A DNA stretch of 50,466 nucleotides from DAIPXZ01 sp036782995 (GCA_036782995.1 DAIPXZ010000011.1:1-50466), one strand, 5' to 3'. Shown: positions 35,105 to 45,543, counted from the stretch's first letter. The notes: generated by a model not told the origin, from the letters alone. A program made the numbers and translations.

Positions 35105-36916
35105 TTACACACCTCCCATTTCCTGCGAAGCGGCAATTTTCGCATATTCTTCGCAATTCTGAAGCAGTTCGTCGTGTTTTCCTTCGCCGACTAATTTTCC
35201 ATTATCAAATACCAGTATCCAATTCGCATCCACAATCGGTTTAATGCGCGCCGATATCATCACACATGTTTTTCCTGTCTCTGCCAGATGCTCTTTTAAT
35301 GTTGCTTGAAGCTTTTCGTCAGTTTCCATATCAAGTGCCGACGAAGCATCGTCCATCAGCAGAAGTGCCGCATCGTGGCAAAGTGCACGAGCGATACAAA
35401 GCCGCTGCCGCTGCCCTCCGGAAAGATTTCTTCCGTTTGCTTCTACTTTCGCGTCGAGGCCGCCTTCCATTTTCGATACGAAATCCCACGCCATCGCGAT
35501 TTGCAGTCTTTTCTTCAATTCCTTATCATCCATCGAAATCCCGCCGAGCAAAAGATTTTCACGTACGGTACCTCGAAACAGTCGCGGGGATTGAAAAACC
35601 GGTGACATTTGCGCTCGAACACGTTCTTCAGACCATTCGGCTATGTTCTCGCCGTCTATGTAAATCTCGCCAGATGTCGGTGAGTAAAGCTTCAACATCA
35701 ATGCCAATACAGTTGATTTTCCAGAGCCGGTGGTTCCGATAATTCCGAGTTTTTCGCCCTTGCGAATCTGAAAGGAGAGCGAATCTACAGCTAGTAAATC
35801 GGTATCATCATCGTCTGTATCCAGATAGGAAAAGGATACGTTCTCAAATTTCACCAGAGGATGATTCGGCTGGTTTTCCATGGATATATCGTCAACAGGT
35901 TTATCCATCGCCGTTGATTTCAAAGATTCCGTTTCATCATCTCGCTCGCTGGCCTTCGAGCGCAATACTTCTTCGATTCTTTCCATCGAAACAAAAGTAC
36001 GTGTGAAGATGACGACGAGGTTTGCCAGAATCGTGAGTGCCGTGACGATGGTAAAAATATAGTTCATAAATGCGATGATATCGCCCTTTGAAATTGCCCC
36101 TGTATCAACTCGGATACCACCGATAAAAATGACGGCGACTATCGAAAGATTCATGATGAATACCGTCACCGGACTCATGAGGGAAGAAAGCTTCGAAACC
36201 GCAATTACACTTTCTTTATAGGCGGAAGACGCATCGTTCATTTTATCCTCGTGATGCTTATTGCGCGAAAACGCACGAATCACACGCACGCCAAGGATGC
36301 TCTCTCTCACCTCGCTTGTGATTTTATCGAGTCGTTTTTCGACAATACCATATTGCATAAAGGTAGAGCGAATGATGAGTAACAATGTTATAAGAAATAA
36401 TACGGACGCTACGGCCAACACACCCGCCATCGGGATATCAATGCTCATGGCTGCCAAAACACCGCCGATTGTAATGAAGGGCACACGTGATACGAGTCGA
36501 ATCAGCATGGATACCGCAAGAGACGTCTGATTCACGTCCGTTGTCATGCGCACCATCAACGACTCTGTACCAATCACTTCCTGTTCCTTCGTTGACATCG
36601 CATTTACACGTGTAAACATCCGTTCGCGCAAAAGTGCGCCGACGCCGGTAGATGCCTTGGCCGCACAATATTGACAGAAAATCGCACAACAGAGGCTTAC
36701 GAGAATCATTACCCCCATAACAAGGCTCGTGCGAAGGACATCTTCATGGTCATGAGACGTAATACCGACATCGACGATGTGCGCCATCATCATCGGCAAT
36801 GTTACTTCCAATACCGCCTCGAGTAGTTTTGCCAAAGGCCCTAACACCAATTCTTTTTGAAAAGGACGTAAGGTCGAAAGGGTTTGGCTGAATTTTTTTG
36901 TCCGTGAATCTTTCAT
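35105..36916 (-). CDS. ABC exporter half-transporter, degenerate-site subunit
   Basis: First gene of the exporter pair: 603 residues with a six-helix membrane domain and an ATPase domain. Walker A GTTGSGKST and signature LSGGQRQ are intact, but Walker B reads LLLMDDASSALD (Asp for the catalytic Glu) and the switch region reads MISARIKPI (Ala where His is expected). Its own nucleotide site is therefore degenerate, as in TM287/TM288-type heterodimers. It contains a charged insert around residues 330-350 between the membrane and ATPase domains. Confidence 0.93.
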   Translation of the reverse strand: MKDSRTKKFSQTLSTLRPFQKELVLGPLAKLLEAVLEVTLPMMMAHIVDVGITSHDHEDVLRTSLVMGVMILVSLCCAIFCQYCAAKASTGVGALLRERMFTRVNAMSTKEQEVIGTESLMVRMTTDVNQTSLAVSMLIRLVSRVPFITIGGVLAAMSIDIPMAGVLAVASVLFLITLLLIIRSTFMQYGIVEKRLDKITSEVRESILGVRVIRAFSRNKHHEDKMNDASSAYKESVIAVSKLSSLMSPVTVFIMNLSIVAVIFIGGIRVDTGAISKGDIIAFMNYIFTIVTALTILANLVVIFTRTFVSMERIEEVLRSKASERDDETESLKSTAMDKPVDDISMENQPNHPLVKFENVSFSYLDTDDDDTDLLAVDSLSFQIRKGEKLGIIGTTGSGKSTVLALMLKLYSPTSGEIYIDGENIAEWSEERVRAQMSPVFQSPRLFRGTVRENLLLGGISMDDKELKKRLQIAMAWDFVSKMEGGLDAKVEANGRNLSGGQRQRLCIARALCHDAALLLMDDASSALDMETDEKLQATLKEHLAETGKTCVMISARIKPIVDANWILVFDNGKLVGEGKHDELLQNCEEYAKIAASQEMGGV

Positions 36917-36950
36917 AAAACCTCATGATTATCGAGTATTACGAATTGGA

Positions 36951-37148
36951 TTAGTTTTGCTTCTTAACCGTCCTATATTCACCGTCTTCGATAAAATAAG
37001 GGCATCTTTTCGTCGGGTCGTATTGCATTTTTTCCCATACGTCCTGATCAATCGGCGCTTCACACGAATAATCTTCATACTCGTCGTCAAAAACATAATT
37101 CGAACAACGTTCACAGTCAGACAATGATTTATCCTCCCCGATTCTCAT
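36951..37148 (-). CDS. Small four-cysteine protein (DUF6472-like)
   Basis: A 65-residue acidic protein with Cys12, Cys15, Cys29 and Cys49 in the context CERCSNYVFDDEYEDYSCE and CPYF. The arrangement suggests a small zinc-binding protein. It resembles short proteins common in Lachnospiraceae (I believe DUF6472), of unknown function. It lies 34 bp upstream of the ABC exporter on the same strand and may be cotranscribed with it. Confidence 0.7.
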   Translation of the reverse strand: MRIGEDKSLSDCERCSNYVFDDEYEDYSCEAPIDQDVWEKMQYDPTKRCPYFIEDGEYRTVKKQN

Positions 37149-37315
37149 TTTATATCACCGCTATTATATCGCGTTTGCGTTACCTTAAGATTGAGCTACG
37201 GCACTTTTTCGGCAGATTCGACGGAAATCGTCACTTTTACTAAATGATATGCGTGGTAGAACTTGCATTATGGGTTAAAATAGTACGTAACATGTTTCTT
37301 ATGAAGGAGATTATT

Positions 37316-38155
37316 ATGACTTTCATTGACGCACTTATCGTCATTTTTATCGGCATCATCGAAGGAATCACCGAGTGGTTGCCAGTCAGCAGCACAGGCC
37401 ATATGCTTTTGTTCGATGAATTTTTTACTATGAAACAAAGTGACGCATTTAAAGAGATGTTTTTCGTTGTCATTCAACTTGGCGCCATTCTCGCCGTTGT
37501 CGTTCTTTTCTGGAAGAAAATGTGGCCCTTCGGGCTGAAAAAAACCGAAGAAAAATCGAAAATCATCCTCAAAAAAGATATTTTCATGACCTGGGTCAAG
37601 GTCGTCATTGCCTGTATTCCCGGCGCTATCATTACGATTCTTTTTGACGATTATGTCGAGGCACACTTCACCACTCCTGTCGTTATTGCCTCCGCACTCA
37701 TTTTCTACGGCTTACTCTTTATTGTTGTGGAAACATGGAATAAGAATCGCAAACCGAAGGTCGATGAGCTCTCTTCTCTCCCCTATCGCTACGCATTGAT
37801 AATTGGCCTTTTTCAGGTTCTCTCCATCGTACCGGGCACCTCACGTTCTGGTGCAACCATCATCGGTGCCTTGTTAGTCGGCATCTCTCGCACAGTCGCT
37901 GCTGAATTTACCTTTTTCCTTGCCGTTCCTGCAATGTTCGGCCTCTCTCTGATTAAGCTGGTGAAATTCGGCTTCCATTTCTCTACTGTCGAATTACTCA
38001 CCTTGCTCTTGGGAATGGTCGTCGCTTTTGTTGTTTCCCTTGGCGTCATTCGATTCCTCATGAACTATATCAAGAAGCATGATTTCAAGGTGTTTGGCTA
38101 TTATCGTATTGCGCTCGGCATCCTCGTACTCATTTATTTCTTGCTGATTAAGTAA
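37316..38155 (+). CDS. uppP: Undecaprenyl-diphosphatase
   Basis: This membrane enzyme recycles undecaprenyl diphosphate to the monophosphate carrier used in wall synthesis; overexpression gives bacitracin resistance. The 279-residue protein has the two family signatures, EGITEWLPVSSTGHM near the N-terminus and PGTSRSGATI in the middle, and about seven membrane segments. The ATG at 37316 follows GAAGGAG with 6-nt spacing; the frame is open further upstream. It is transcribed alone and ends at a strong terminator. Confidence 0.96.
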   Translation: MTFIDALIVIFIGIIEGITEWLPVSSTGHMLLFDEFFTMKQSDAFKEMFFVVIQLGAILAVVVLFWKKMWPFGLKKTEEKSKIILKKDIFMTWVKVVIACIPGAIITILFDDYVEAHFTTPVVIASALIFYGLLFIVVETWNKNRKPKVDELSSLPYRYALIIGLFQVLSIVPGTSRSGATIIGALLVGISRTVAAEFTFFLAVPAMFGLSLIKLVKFGFHFSTVELLTLLLGMVVAFVVSLGVIRFLMNYIKKHDFKVFGYYRIALGILVLIYFLLIK

Positions 38156-38157
38156 AG

Positions 38158-38194
38158 AAAAAACCATGTCGGTGTGTATCGACATGGTTTTCAA
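38158..38194. terminator. Terminator between uppP and the XRE gene
   Basis: AAAACCATGTCG and CGACATGGTTTT form a 12-bp stem with an 8-nt loop, flanked by A and T runs, 3 bp after uppP. Confidence 0.88.
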
Positions 38195-38264
38195 AATAGG
38201 CGTTAATAATTGTCATAAAGTAATCGTCACCCTAGCCTTTGACGGCAGTCATATCCTTACCCCA

Positions 38265-39248
38265 TTATGCCTTCTTTGATTCAATCGCTTCGCAAATCGT
38301 CGCGACAGCGGCAAAAGCCACGCCCGCAACCGGCCAGATAATCCAGCTTCTCTCCCAATCGTTTGTAATGAAGCTATATCCGAGGTAAACAGCGACCATC
38401 AAAGTCCAATAGACACCGGATACCGTGTCAATGAGCTTGCTCTTCTTTGCTTCCGGTGCGAATTCATCCTGCTGAAGAATTTTTTTCATAGCTGATTTGT
38501 AACATCCGACACTGACGATGAGATAAACACCGACAGAAACAATCGCAAGAAGCGCACCAAGCATCACTGTCAGTAAGAAGTCTGAAAAATCCAAGGCACC
38601 ACCGACAAAAAGTGGAATGACACCGCAGATGCAAAGAATAATTCCCATAGTAATCTTACGAATGTAAGTGCCTTCGAAAGCATTCATTTTTTCTTTGATC
38701 ATCCCTGCCACACCATATTCGGTGTCGAAGGCTTCTTTTTCCATATATTCATATTTACTGAGCTTCAGTCCATTCGTGATGAAAATACCCACAGCAATCG
38801 CAACAAATACAAATAACACGACGAGACCGATACCCGCGGCCATTGATTCGGATACTCTGTTCGGAAAATCCTCCGAGGCACCGCCAAGAACAATCAAAGT
38901 GATTGGCGAAAGAATGCAAAGCATCGTAGCCAATGCAAAATACCATGACGTCTTGCGATATGTACGAATATATTCACTCGCTTCTTCGAGGGAAACATGT
39001 CTCTGTTTTTCACTTATGCCATCTATTCCCGACGCATACGAAGGAGCCTCTTCTTCGTCTTTTAGTAAGAAATCAGTTGATACTCCAAATAGCTTACTCA
39101 TCTCTAATACTCTTTGTAGGTCAGGAACAGCTTGCGCGCCTTCCCATTTTGAAACCGCCTGGCGAGAGACGTTTAATTTCTCTGCTAATTCTTCTTGCGA
39201 CCAACCGTTTTTCTTTCTTTCATTCATGATTTTCTCTGCCAATATCAT
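38265..39248 (-). CDS. XRE-family regulator with membrane domain
   Basis: A 327-residue protein with an N-terminal helix-turn-helix (WSQEELAEKLNVSRQAVSKWE, residues about 15-35) and, after residue 95, about six hydrophobic segments with short loops. It is a membrane-tethered DNA-binding protein of a type common in Firmicutes; signal and target genes are unknown. AAGGAGATA precedes the ATG. It lies downstream of the hydrolase gene on the same strand with 155 bp between them. Confidence 0.85.
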   Translation of the reverse strand: MILAEKIMNERKKNGWSQEELAEKLNVSRQAVSKWEGAQAVPDLQRVLEMSKLFGVSTDFLLKDEEEAPSYASGIDGISEKQRHVSLEEASEYIRTYRKTSWYFALATMLCILSPITLIVLGGASEDFPNRVSESMAAGIGLVVLFVFVAIAVGIFITNGLKLSKYEYMEKEAFDTEYGVAGMIKEKMNAFEGTYIRKITMGIILCICGVIPLFVGGALDFSDFLLTVMLGALLAIVSVGVYLIVSVGCYKSAMKKILQQDEFAPEAKKSKLIDTVSGVYWTLMVAVYLGYSFITNDWERSWIIWPVAGVAFAAVATICEAIESKKA

Positions 39249-39403
39249 ATGGTTATCTCCTTTGCCTTGCTTGTTGTTTTTTCGTTGTCCAACATCTACA
39301 GCATAGTCAAATCATGAGTTGCTCACTATCATGTCGCCATTTCAATTTGTCAACCGGTGGTTGCGAATACCGCAATTTCTAAGCAAAAACGACCTACCAG
39401 CAG

Positions 39404-40525
39404 TTAATCGTGTTTCTCGTACACGAATCCGGCTTCATTTTTCCCGAAAAGTCCTTCCGCCTCTTCGAGCGTCAACACATTATCCTTTTTTAGGAAATAT
39501 CCGAAGAAAGCGAGGTGCGATTCACGAATCGCTTGATCAGCAACATTCGCATCCAGCGAACCAACATATTTTGGTATTTTGAAAAACATCTTCGCGTCGG
39601 TAAATCCCATATGTTTCATGTCCGGGAAACCATAATAATACGTTCTTGTCTTGTGATAAAGAAGTGCACGCGATTCCACATTTCTGTTTTCAAGACATCC
39701 CATCGTCAAGAAAGGCTTCTCCAGTATATCTTCACCAAATCCACCGAATAAAGCACCATCCATATTCACACCGCAAGAAAATGCCGGATTATACATGCAT
39801 AAATGATATGCCGTCGCTCCGCCGAATGAATGACCTGTCACGCCAACGCCATTACTGAAATCAAAATAATCATGGAATCGATCATTCTTATCTGCATTCT
39901 TATGCTCCAAAGCACGAAGTACACATTCGGTGTCCTTCACCCACTCCGTTAAACGCATTGCCCCTAACTTAGAGTACTTGTTCTCGAAAATACGGAACGC
40001 CTTCTCTGCATCCTCAGGAGAAAGCTTCTTTTTCAATAGCTTGTTTTGCGCCAAGAATGCCGGAATCATCGGCTTCACTAATTGCTTATTCAGACTCTTG
40101 TCATAAAATGTTGCAGAACCGTCCTCAAACTCCATAAGCATGCCTTCGAAATTATGCCCTACCGACGCCACAACATAACCGCCGCGCGCTAAAGCGGTAC
40201 AGAGTCTCGAATTCTGCTCCAAATATCCCTGGTATCCATGTGAGAAAAAAACAACAGGGAATTTCTCGCCATCAATCGGAAGAATATCGTCATAATAATC
40301 CGCTTCATTCAGCGATTCATCCATATTCTTCAAGCGGAAAACCTTCTTTAAGGTTTCCAACATCCGAGGCGAAAAAAGCTTCGCTTTTTCCTTCCCTTCC
40401 ACAGCCTGTGGGTCTACAGGATAGAAGAGTCGCACAGCAATCTTGCGATTTCCTTCCTTGCTCCCAATTACTTCTTTTCGATTTTCATCAACAAGTGAAA
40501 ACGTGGTCGTTCCAACACAATACAT
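39404..40525 (-). CDS. PAF-acetylhydrolase-like alpha/beta hydrolase
   Basis: A 373-residue serine hydrolase. The nucleophile elbow is GVTGHSFGGATAYH, the oxyanion region VVFFSHGYQG, an acid residue lies in GVNMDGALFGG, and a candidate catalytic His in DMKHMGFTDA. The pattern matches the platelet-activating-factor acetylhydrolase (isoform II) family; the bacterial substrate is unknown. No signal peptide, so it is probably cytoplasmic. I chose the second ATG (40525), 7 nt after AGGAG; the one at 40531 touches the ribosome binding site. Confidence 0.85.
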   Translation of the reverse strand: MYCVGTTTFSLVDENRKEVIGSKEGNRKIAVRLFYPVDPQAVEGKEKAKLFSPRMLETLKKVFRLKNMDESLNEADYYDDILPIDGEKFPVVFFSHGYQGYLEQNSRLCTALARGGYVVASVGHNFEGMLMEFEDGSATFYDKSLNKQLVKPMIPAFLAQNKLLKKKLSPEDAEKAFRIFENKYSKLGAMRLTEWVKDTECVLRALEHKNADKNDRFHDYFDFSNGVGVTGHSFGGATAYHLCMYNPAFSCGVNMDGALFGGFGEDILEKPFLTMGCLENRNVESRALLYHKTRTYYYGFPDMKHMGFTDAKMFFKIPKYVGSLDANVADQAIRESHLAFFGYFLKKDNVLTLEEAEGLFGKNEAGFVYEKHD

Positions 40526-40683
40526 TTGCATTCTCCTTTATCGTTGTATGCCGCGTGCACAGCATTCCAGTGAAATAATGAGATTCTGTATCCTGAAAAA
40601 TGCGCCTCATGGCGATTAATTCGGGTGAAGTGTATTATACTTACGTTTATTCTACATCGATTTGTGGCATTGTGGCAGTATGT

Positions 40684-42318
40684 TTAGTCCTGATTTTCGT
40701 ATGCGACTAAGAGCTCTTGACCATACATACCACGCAGCTTCGGTTTCTCAATCTTTCCAGTCGCATTACGAAGTACCGGCGCAAAGATAATCTCTCTCGG
40801 TCGCTTATAACGCGGGAGCTGCATGCAGAACTCGTCAACCTCTTCCTTTGTCATCTCCATGCCCTGTTTGACCTCGATGATGGCGCCCTCAATCTCGCCT
40901 AAACGCTTGTCTGGTAGACCGATGACGGCAACGTCCTTAATCTTCTCATTTTTCATGAGGAAATCTTCAATCTCAACAGGGTAGAGGTTCTCGCCTCCGG
41001 ATACAATAACGTCTTTCTTACGGTCAACGAGGAAAATAAAGCCATCTTCGTCTTCCTTCGCTACGTCACCAGTCAGGAGCCAACCATCCTTCAGGACTTC
41101 ATTCGTCGCCTCCGGATTATTATAGTAGCAGACCATAACTCCTGCGCCCTTGACGCAAAGCTCTCCGGTCTCCCCTTTTGCAACAATATTACCATTTTCG
41201 TCGATAATCTTACATTCCCAACCATAGCCAGGAATACCGATGGCACCGACCTTTCCAACATTTTCTACACCAAGGTGAACACAGCCCGGTCCGATTGATT
41301 CGCTTAAGCCATAGTTTGTGTCGTATTGGTGTTTGGGGAAATACTGAAGCCATCTCTTAATTAACGACTTCGGTACTGGCTGTGCGCCGATATGCATCAA
41401 TCTCCATTGGTCAAGTTGATAGTCAGAAAGACGTACATCTCCGCGATCCAACGCATCAAGGATGTCCTGCGCCCACGGAACCAAGAGCCATACAATCGTG
41501 CAATGCTCTTTTGAAACAGCATCCAAAATGTATTTCGGCTTCGTTCCGCGAAGCAATACGGCACGTGAACCACTAACTAAACTACCCATCCAGTGCATTT
41601 TTGCACCAGTATGATAAAGCGGCGGAATACATAAGAAACAATCATCACGATTCGTAGAGTGATGGTTCTGTTCCACTGCTGCCGCATGCATAAGACTCTT
41701 GTGCTTATGTAAAATTGCCTTCGGGAAGCCCGTCGTACCAGAGCTGAAATAGATTGCACCATCATCTTCGTCGGTAATGGCAATATTCGGAGATTCACTC
41801 GAATAATCGGCAACAAGCTCACGATAATTCTCTGCAAATGTCGGGCAAGATTCGCCAACATAAATCAAAACACGATTCTTCGTTAATGCGTTATCAATCG
41901 CTTCAATACGACCGATGAATTCCGGACCGAAAAATAGAATGTCCAAGTCCGATAGATTCGAGCAGTAGAGAATTTCATCGGATGTGTAGCGGAAGTTTAG
42001 TGGAACCGCTATTGCACCCGTCTTCAAAATACCGAAATAGATTGGCAACCATTCGAGGCAATTCATCATCAAAATACCGATTTTGTTGCCCTTTTTAATA
42101 CCACGGCTCAAGAGCATATTCGCCAAACGGTTTGCCTTCTCATCGAAAACCTTCCACGAAATCTCGCGGCGATATGCCTGCTTCACTGTGGGTTGAATTA
42201 ACTCATATTCTTTCCAGGTAATTCTACCTGTTTCTTGTTCTTCAGGATTTAGCTCGATCAGCGCAGTTTCGTCGCCGTAGAGATTTGCATTTCTCTCTAA
42301 ATATTCTGTAATCGGCAT
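40684..42318 (-). CDS. Acyl-CoA synthetase (AMP-forming, long-chain type)
   Basis: A 544-residue adenylate-forming enzyme that activates a carboxylic acid, probably a fatty acid, to its CoA thioester. Motifs: the P-loop YFSSGTTGFPKAI, then YGLSESIGPG, the hinge region GWLLTGDVAKEDEDGF and DRKKDVIVSGGENLYP, and the C-terminal Lys in TGKIEKP. Length fits the family. AGGAGTT precedes the ATG. It lies on the same strand as the hydrolase, 158 bp upstream of it; a lipid-related connection is possible but not shown. Confidence 0.92.
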   Translation of the reverse strand: MPITEYLERNANLYGDETALIELNPEEQETGRITWKEYELIQPTVKQAYRREISWKVFDEKANRLANMLLSRGIKKGNKIGILMMNCLEWLPIYFGILKTGAIAVPLNFRYTSDEILYCSNLSDLDILFFGPEFIGRIEAIDNALTKNRVLIYVGESCPTFAENYRELVADYSSESPNIAITDEDDGAIYFSSGTTGFPKAILHKHKSLMHAAAVEQNHHSTNRDDCFLCIPPLYHTGAKMHWMGSLVSGSRAVLLRGTKPKYILDAVSKEHCTIVWLLVPWAQDILDALDRGDVRLSDYQLDQWRLMHIGAQPVPKSLIKRWLQYFPKHQYDTNYGLSESIGPGCVHLGVENVGKVGAIGIPGYGWECKIIDENGNIVAKGETGELCVKGAGVMVCYYNNPEATNEVLKDGWLLTGDVAKEDEDGFIFLVDRKKDVIVSGGENLYPVEIEDFLMKNEKIKDVAVIGLPDKRLGEIEGAIIEVKQGMEMTKEEVDEFCMQLPRYKRPREIIFAPVLRNATGKIEKPKLRGMYGQELLVAYENQD

Positions 42319-42409
42319 ATAAATAACTCCTATTCCTAGTAATCACACAAATAGAAGTGTACCACAGTCAGAAAAAAATGAAATACTTTGCTCGTGATTT
42401 GCAGACAAG

Positions 42410-42435
42410 AAAACGGCGGAAATCCGCCGTTTTCA
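42410..42435 (-). terminator. Terminator after the FtsX-type permease gene
   Basis: AAAACGGCGGA and TCCGCCGTTTT form a near-perfect palindrome followed by a T-rich stretch on the minus strand, 115 bp after the permease stop codon and upstream of the acyl-CoA synthetase. Confidence 0.75.
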
Positions 42436-42546
42436 CAAGTCTTCAATCACATATAATCACCGATATAATTACTCATCTACAACGTTCTTTTTTTGCTTCG
42501 CGCAATCGTTCGCGCGCATCTCAGAAAGAAACTTATACCTCAACGA

Positions 42547-44829
42547 TCACTCCGCGCCCTTCAGTGCCTCAACCATATCAATATATTTGTTCTTTCTTGC
42601 TACCATAACACTCACAAGCAGCGACACCCCAAAGGTTAGAAGCAAGCTAAGCACACAAGTCAAAAGCGTGACGGTCATTTTCATTTCATAATCATTGGCA
42701 AGCATATTAATTAAGATCTGAAGAACGCCTATACCCGTTGGTAGTCCAATGATTGCACCTGCAAGTGTTGTCCACACTGTTTGCCCGACAAGAAGAGATC
42801 TTATCTTTTTATCCTTGAAGCCGACGACCTTCAACGTTGCCATTTCACGAGAACGCTCAGTAAAGCTCATCACACCAAGGTTATACAAAACCACAATACC
42901 GAGGACAGCCGCCGCAACAATCAAAACAACAATCATCGTGTTCATAATTTCAAGAAAGCTATCAAAAGAATCCATAATCGACTGCTTGGTCAAGATATTT
43001 TTGACTGCCGAGTCACTTTCAATATCCGTTTTCTCTGTCAATGTGTAAATTGAATCAATGGTGTAGTCGATTCCTGCACTTTCGGCGAAGTCGTCCGTTA
43101 TTACAATATTTTCCGATACACTTCGAACAATCCCAGCAACAGTCAGCAGATACTCATCATCAGAGCCATAAGGGGAAACCGTAAAGCTGTCACCAACGGA
43201 CAGATTAAACTCTTCCGCCAGACGCATACATATATACGCACCGTCATCGCCAATTTCAGTATATCCGGTATCCTCTGACGGGAAACGAACCAGGTCATGC
43301 GTGACATTGAAAACATCTAGAGAAATCGCTTTGTCCTCAATTTGCACGCTAATCGATGCGCTAACGTCACCCTCATATCGCTCCTTCAGTTCCGCAACTT
43401 TATCATCTGTCACTTCATCATTGAGGTATATTCGAGAAGTGTAGTTCGTTGCGCCTTCGTAGTAAAGATGAACGAACGATTGCATGGTGTCTCTAAGTCC
43501 GAGTGCACAGACGACAATCATCATACAGCCGACAACACCAAGCAGGCTCATTGCCGTTCTTGACTTGTGCCGTACCGTATCGCGCATATTCCATCGCGTG
43601 CCAAACGAACGATTATGGAACCATTTTGTTTTTTCAATCAGCATATTTTTCATTTTTCCCGGCGTATAGGGAGCGAGAGCTTCGGCCGCACTACCACGAA
43701 GCATCTGTCTTACCGAAAGATAACCAATCAATGTTAAAAGCCCAACAACAGCGACAAGAATAAGAATACAGAACCACGGCAAATACAAATGCCGACTTGG
43801 TATGTCGAAGTATTCTCCCATAAAACTGTCTGGATTAATAATAATCCAAGCGATGAAAAATCCGAGCACGATACCTAGTAACGTACCAACTACCCCGATT
43901 ATCAACGCATAGGAAGTATAATGCCTTGTGATTCTCTTGTTTTTAAACCCAAGAGCTTTAAACGTTCCAATTTGTGTTTTCTCTTTAGCCGTCAAACGGT
44001 GCATAGTTGTGACCATAGTTAGCACAGCAATCAGTAAAAACAATGGCGGAAGAAGTGCGCCCATTGTCTGTCCTTCTTCTTCCACGCCCTTTGCATTCGA
44101 ATATGAGATTGTATCCGCTTTTGTCAAAACCAGTGAGGTTTTTCCAAATGCATCGTTAACCGCATTGATAAAATCTGTTTTTCCCATATTGGAAAGGACA
44201 TTTATTTGTGGATAATAGGACAATCCCGTTTCTGCTTTATACATAGCAGGAGAGACATAGGCAAAACAATGGGTTTCATAATCAGGCATGAGTTGTGTTT
44301 CATCACGAACGCAAAGCATGTACTCGCTGGATTTCACAAGCCCCTTGACCGTTCCTGAGATCTCAATAACACCGCTATATACAAGCGACAGCTCGTCACC
44401 GATTTCAATGTCGTTTGCTTCAGCATATTTGTCGGAGAGCCAAATACCATCCTTGCTGTTTTCATCGTATTCCTCACCGTCCACAAGGAACACTCCCGAA
44501 ACATTTTCATTTTCGGTTACAGTCAGTGTAAGTGTGTCGCTTTCATGGTCTTTTACATCGACATTAACAGAAAAAAAGCGTGAGGCTTCATCAACACCTG
44601 TAATGTTTTCGATTTTTTCAAGATCGTCTTCTGAATAACCAAGCTCTGAAACGATACGATAATCGGCATATCCAGTGCTTTCAAAGAAATCTTCGGTATT
44701 GCGTTGAATGCTGTACCACTCCATATTGAATCCGACAAAAACGCCCATGCCCAGTGCAATCATAATAATCATCGAGATAAATTGTGAACGGTAAAGACCC
44801 ATCGTTCTCCATAGTTTACGAAAAAACAT
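42547..44829 (-). CDS. FtsX/MacB-type ABC transporter permease
   Basis: A 760-residue permease with one membrane segment near the N-terminus (about 14-35), a large extracellular domain (about 40-240), three central membrane segments (about 250-370), a second extracellular domain (about 440-620) and three C-terminal segments. The duplicated FtsX layout and lengths match the permeases that pair with MacB/LolD-like ATPases. Substrates of such transporters include peptides and lipoproteins; this one cannot be assigned. It starts 12 bp after the ATPase gene. Confidence 0.9.
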   Translation of the reverse strand: MFFRKLWRTMGLYRSQFISMIIMIALGMGVFVGFNMEWYSIQRNTEDFFESTGYADYRIVSELGYSEDDLEKIENITGVDEASRFFSVNVDVKDHESDTLTLTVTENENVSGVFLVDGEEYDENSKDGIWLSDKYAEANDIEIGDELSLVYSGVIEISGTVKGLVKSSEYMLCVRDETQLMPDYETHCFAYVSPAMYKAETGLSYYPQINVLSNMGKTDFINAVNDAFGKTSLVLTKADTISYSNAKGVEEEGQTMGALLPPLFLLIAVLTMVTTMHRLTAKEKTQIGTFKALGFKNKRITRHYTSYALIIGVVGTLLGIVLGFFIAWIIINPDSFMGEYFDIPSRHLYLPWFCILILVAVVGLLTLIGYLSVRQMLRGSAAEALAPYTPGKMKNMLIEKTKWFHNRSFGTRWNMRDTVRHKSRTAMSLLGVVGCMMIVVCALGLRDTMQSFVHLYYEGATNYTSRIYLNDEVTDDKVAELKERYEGDVSASISVQIEDKAISLDVFNVTHDLVRFPSEDTGYTEIGDDGAYICMRLAEEFNLSVGDSFTVSPYGSDDEYLLTVAGIVRSVSENIVITDDFAESAGIDYTIDSIYTLTEKTDIESDSAVKNILTKQSIMDSFDSFLEIMNTMIVVLIVAAAVLGIVVLYNLGVMSFTERSREMATLKVVGFKDKKIRSLLVGQTVWTTLAGAIIGLPTGIGVLQILINMLANDYEMKMTVTLLTCVLSLLLTFGVSLLVSVMVARKNKYIDMVEALKGAE

Positions 44830-44841
44830 TACGCCGCCCCC

Positions 44842-45543
44842 TTACCAATCAATCTCATCGGCAGATACGGGATTCGTTTGTTCCTCGTAGGACTTAATCT
44901 TGCCGCTTTTTACACGAATGACAACATCTGCCATTCTCGCGATATTCTGATTGTGCGTTACGATAACAATAGTTTTTCCGTATTCTTTTGCCATTCTCAA
45001 GAGAAGCTTTAACACCATAACACCCGTTTCGGAATCAAGCGCGCCTGTCGGCTCGTCGCAAAGTAGAATCTTCGGATTTTTTGCAAGCGCACGAGCAATA
45101 GAAACTCTTTGTTGTTCGCCGCCGGAAAGCTCAGACGGGAATTTCTTAATATGGTCGATTAGTCCGACTTCTTCAAGCATTTTAGTTGCCGAAAGCGCAT
45201 TTGGAGCAATTTCTTTAACAAGCGTTATATTTTCGTGAACTGTCAGTGTCGGTACAAGGTTATAAAACTGAAAAACAAATCCTACCGTTGCCGCTCTGTA
45301 TTCAGCAAGCTCATCGTTCGAAAGCGTCGAGATGTCTTTGCCTTCCACAATAATCTTTCCATTTGTAGGACTGTCAAGCCCACCGAGCAAATTGAGGAGT
45401 GTACTTTTTCCTGCTCCGCTCTGACCGAGGATGACCACAAATTTACCCTCGTCGAGTGTCAGATTCACATCATCAAGTGCTTTAAGTTTGTGATCACCAC
45501 TCGTGTAAATTCTGTCCACATGCTTAAATTCAACGATTGCCAT
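44842..45543 (-). CDS. ABC transporter ATP-binding protein (MacB/LolD type)
   Basis: A 233-residue ATPase that partners the following permease. Walker A GQSGAGKST, signature LSGGEQQRVSIARAL, Walker B LLCDEPTGALD and switch VTHNQNIA are all intact, and the family-specific PTGALDSE context is present. The two genes form an operon with a structured leader of about 240 nt and its own promoter at 45792-45820. Confidence 0.94.
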   Translation of the reverse strand: MAIVEFKHVDRIYTSGDHKLKALDDVNLTLDEGKFVVILGQSGAGKSTLLNLLGGLDSPTNGKIIVEGKDISTLSNDELAEYRAATVGFVFQFYNLVPTLTVHENITLVKEIAPNALSATKMLEEVGLIDHIKKFPSELSGGEQQRVSIARALAKNPKILLCDEPTGALDSETGVMVLKLLLRMAKEYGKTIVIVTHNQNIARMADVVIRVKSGKIKSYEEQTNPVSADEIDW

